The position numbers were made by a program, and so were the translations under genes. A stretch of 7,330 nt of DNA from Propionibacterium sp. (GTDB lineage Bacteria; Actinomycetota; Actinomycetes; Propionibacteriales; Propionibacteriaceae): the NCBI GenBank assembly GCA_012719335.1, contig JAAYAO010000512.1:1-7330 (forward strand). The letters run 5' to 3'. Each line of letters opens with the position of its first letter. Position 1 is the first letter of the stretch. The notes below the pieces were generated by a model. It was not told the DNA's origin, searched no databases, and was given only the letters and a program-made list of their open reading frames with translations. Positions 6,470-7,330 of the stretch are shown piece by piece.

Positions 6470-7330
6470 CGGACGTCCTCCTTCTTGCGACCGGTGGCCA
6501 GGGGCGGCCAGGGGGTGAACTCGTCGACCCGACGATCCCGCCAGGGCAACACGGTCAGGATCAGTGCCACCACGACCACGAACACCAGGGCGCCCCAGCC
6601 GAACAGGTTCAGATACCACTGCGGGTACCCCTCGTAGCCCTCGGTGATCAGGGTGATCACCCGCTGCACCAGCATGAACAGCAGCACCGCGGGGGCGAGC
6701 AGGCCGGCGAACACGATCCACCAGCCGCCGACCTTGAAGGTCGACACCGCATTCAGGTGGGCCCGCAGCTCGGGCCCGCGCCGCATCACCCAGATCACCA
6801 GCACCGAAGCCAGGATGGCCGACACGACGATGCCGATGTTGTTGCTCCACATGTCGACGGTGTCCAGGGCGAACAGGCCCGAGGTGGTGGAGAAGAGCAT
6901 GATCGACAACATGCCGCACACCGCCGACACCAGCACGGCGGCGGTCTTGCGGCCCAGCGCGAATTTCTCCTGCACCGACGCCGCCACCCCCTGCATGATC
7001 GACACCAGGGAGGTCAGGCCGGCGATCGTCAGCGAGGCGAAGAACAGGGCGCCGAACAGGTTGCCGCCGGGCATCTGCGAGATCACCGCCGGGAAGGTGA
7101 TGAACGACAGGGTGGGCCCGGTCAGACCCTCCAACTCACCGACGGTGCTACCGGCCTGATGCGCCATGAAACCGAGGGTGGCGAACACACCGATACCGGC
7201 CAGCAACTCGAAGGACGAGTTGGCGAAGGCCACGATCAGACCCGACGAGGTCATGTTCGCCTTGCGCCGCTGGTAGGAGGCGTAGGTGATCATGATGCCG
7301 AAGGCGATCGACAGCGAGAAGAAGATCTGG
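6466..7330 (-). CDS. metP: Sodium-dependent methionine/alanine symporter large subunit (NSS/SNF family), N-terminal half beyond window
   Basis: Large subunit of a Na+-coupled amino-acid importer of the neurotransmitter:sodium symporter family. The last 287 residues are visible, from the middle of TM6 to the C-terminus, out of about 500-550 expected. QIFFSLSIAFGIMITYASY is the TM6 signature, with Ser at LeuT Thr254 and Phe at LeuT Phe259. In TM7, Asn (codon 7219-7221) aligns with the Na1-site Asn286 of LeuT. Glu four residues later (7207-7209) sits where LeuT has Glu290, the acidic side chain that replaces chloride. TM8 has AGLTS (7009-7023), matching LeuT Ala351-Ser355 of the Na2 site. TM9-TM12 follow, then a charged tail ending RKKEDVR. 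Adjacent metS assigns it to the MetP branch rather than a solitary NSS transporter. Its stop overlaps the metS start by 4 nt. The substrate (methionine, alanine) is inferred from C. glutamicum MetPS. Confidence 0.93.
   Translation of the reverse strand, partial: QIFFSLSIAFGIMITYASYQRRKANMTSSGLIVAFANSSFELLAGIGVFATLGFMAHQAGSTVGELEGLTGPTLSFITFPAVISQMPGGNLFGALFFASLTIAGLTSLVSIMQGVAASVQEKFALGRKTAAVLVSAVCGMLSIMLFSTTSGLFALDTVDMWSNNIGIVVSAILASVLVIWVMRRGPELRAHLNAVSTFKVGGWWIVFAGLLAPAVLLFMLVQRVITLITEGYEGYPQWYLNLFGWGALVFVVVVALILTVLPWRDRRVDEFTPWPPLATGRKKEDVR
6476..6483 (-). promoter_or_regulatory. Strong SD for metS inside the metP 3' end
   Basis: AAGGAGGA on the minus strand, 6 nt before ATG 6469, encodes part of the last metP codons (K-K-E-D). 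It is the best SD in the window and fixes the metS start. With the ATGA overlap it should allow both coupling and independent initiation. Confidence 0.85.

Noticed and set aside
5639..6637. 332-codon plus-strand open frame over the DUF554, metS and metP genes
   Set aside because: It crosses three well-supported minus-strand genes and has a shadow-like His/Gln/Gly-rich composition.

Overview
This is an ordinary housekeeping stretch of a high-GC actinobacterial chromosome. Strong G/C third-position bias, Shine-Dalgarno (SD) starts, a PHP-type DnaE1 and a MetPS-type amino-acid importer all fit Actinomycetota. The putative DUF2567 gene behind dnaE and the overall protein character suggest a Propionibacteriales-like or related lineage, but that placement is inference. 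I saw no mobile element, CRISPR array, tRNA/rRNA, phage gene or obvious horizontal insertion.

Layout, left to right. Positions 1-1245 (minus) encode all but the C-terminal end of a DHA2-type (EmrB/QacA, LmrB-like) drug-efflux MFS permease that runs off the left edge. A 151-bp divergent intergenic region (1246-1396) separates it from dnaE (1397-4915, plus), the replicative DNA polymerase III alpha subunit, which has an intact PHP exonuclease site. The dnaE stop overlaps by 16 nt the start of a four-helix membrane protein (4900-5487, plus), tentatively DUF2567. That gene converges, with a single base between the stop codons, on a minus-strand DUF554 membrane protein (5489-6250). Upstream of DUF554, on the same strand, lie metS (6284-6469), a 61-residue one-helix small subunit, and metP (6466-7330, 5' end beyond the right edge), a sodium-coupled NSS-family symporter.

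How the genes work together. There are two likely transcription units facing each other plus one divergent gene. dnaE and the DUF2567-like gene are translationally close and probably co-transcribed. metP-metS-DUF554 is a compact minus-strand unit: metP and metS overlap by ATGA with a strong SD inside metP, and DUF554 follows after 33 bp. The MetPS pair should import methionine and/or alanine with Na+. What DUF554 adds is unknown. The MFS pump is transcribed away from dnaE, from a region containing GC-rich palindromes that could be an operator or an mRNA hairpin. I did not find an undescribed biological system; the findings below are modest observations on conserved sites, gene junctions and the divergent control region.
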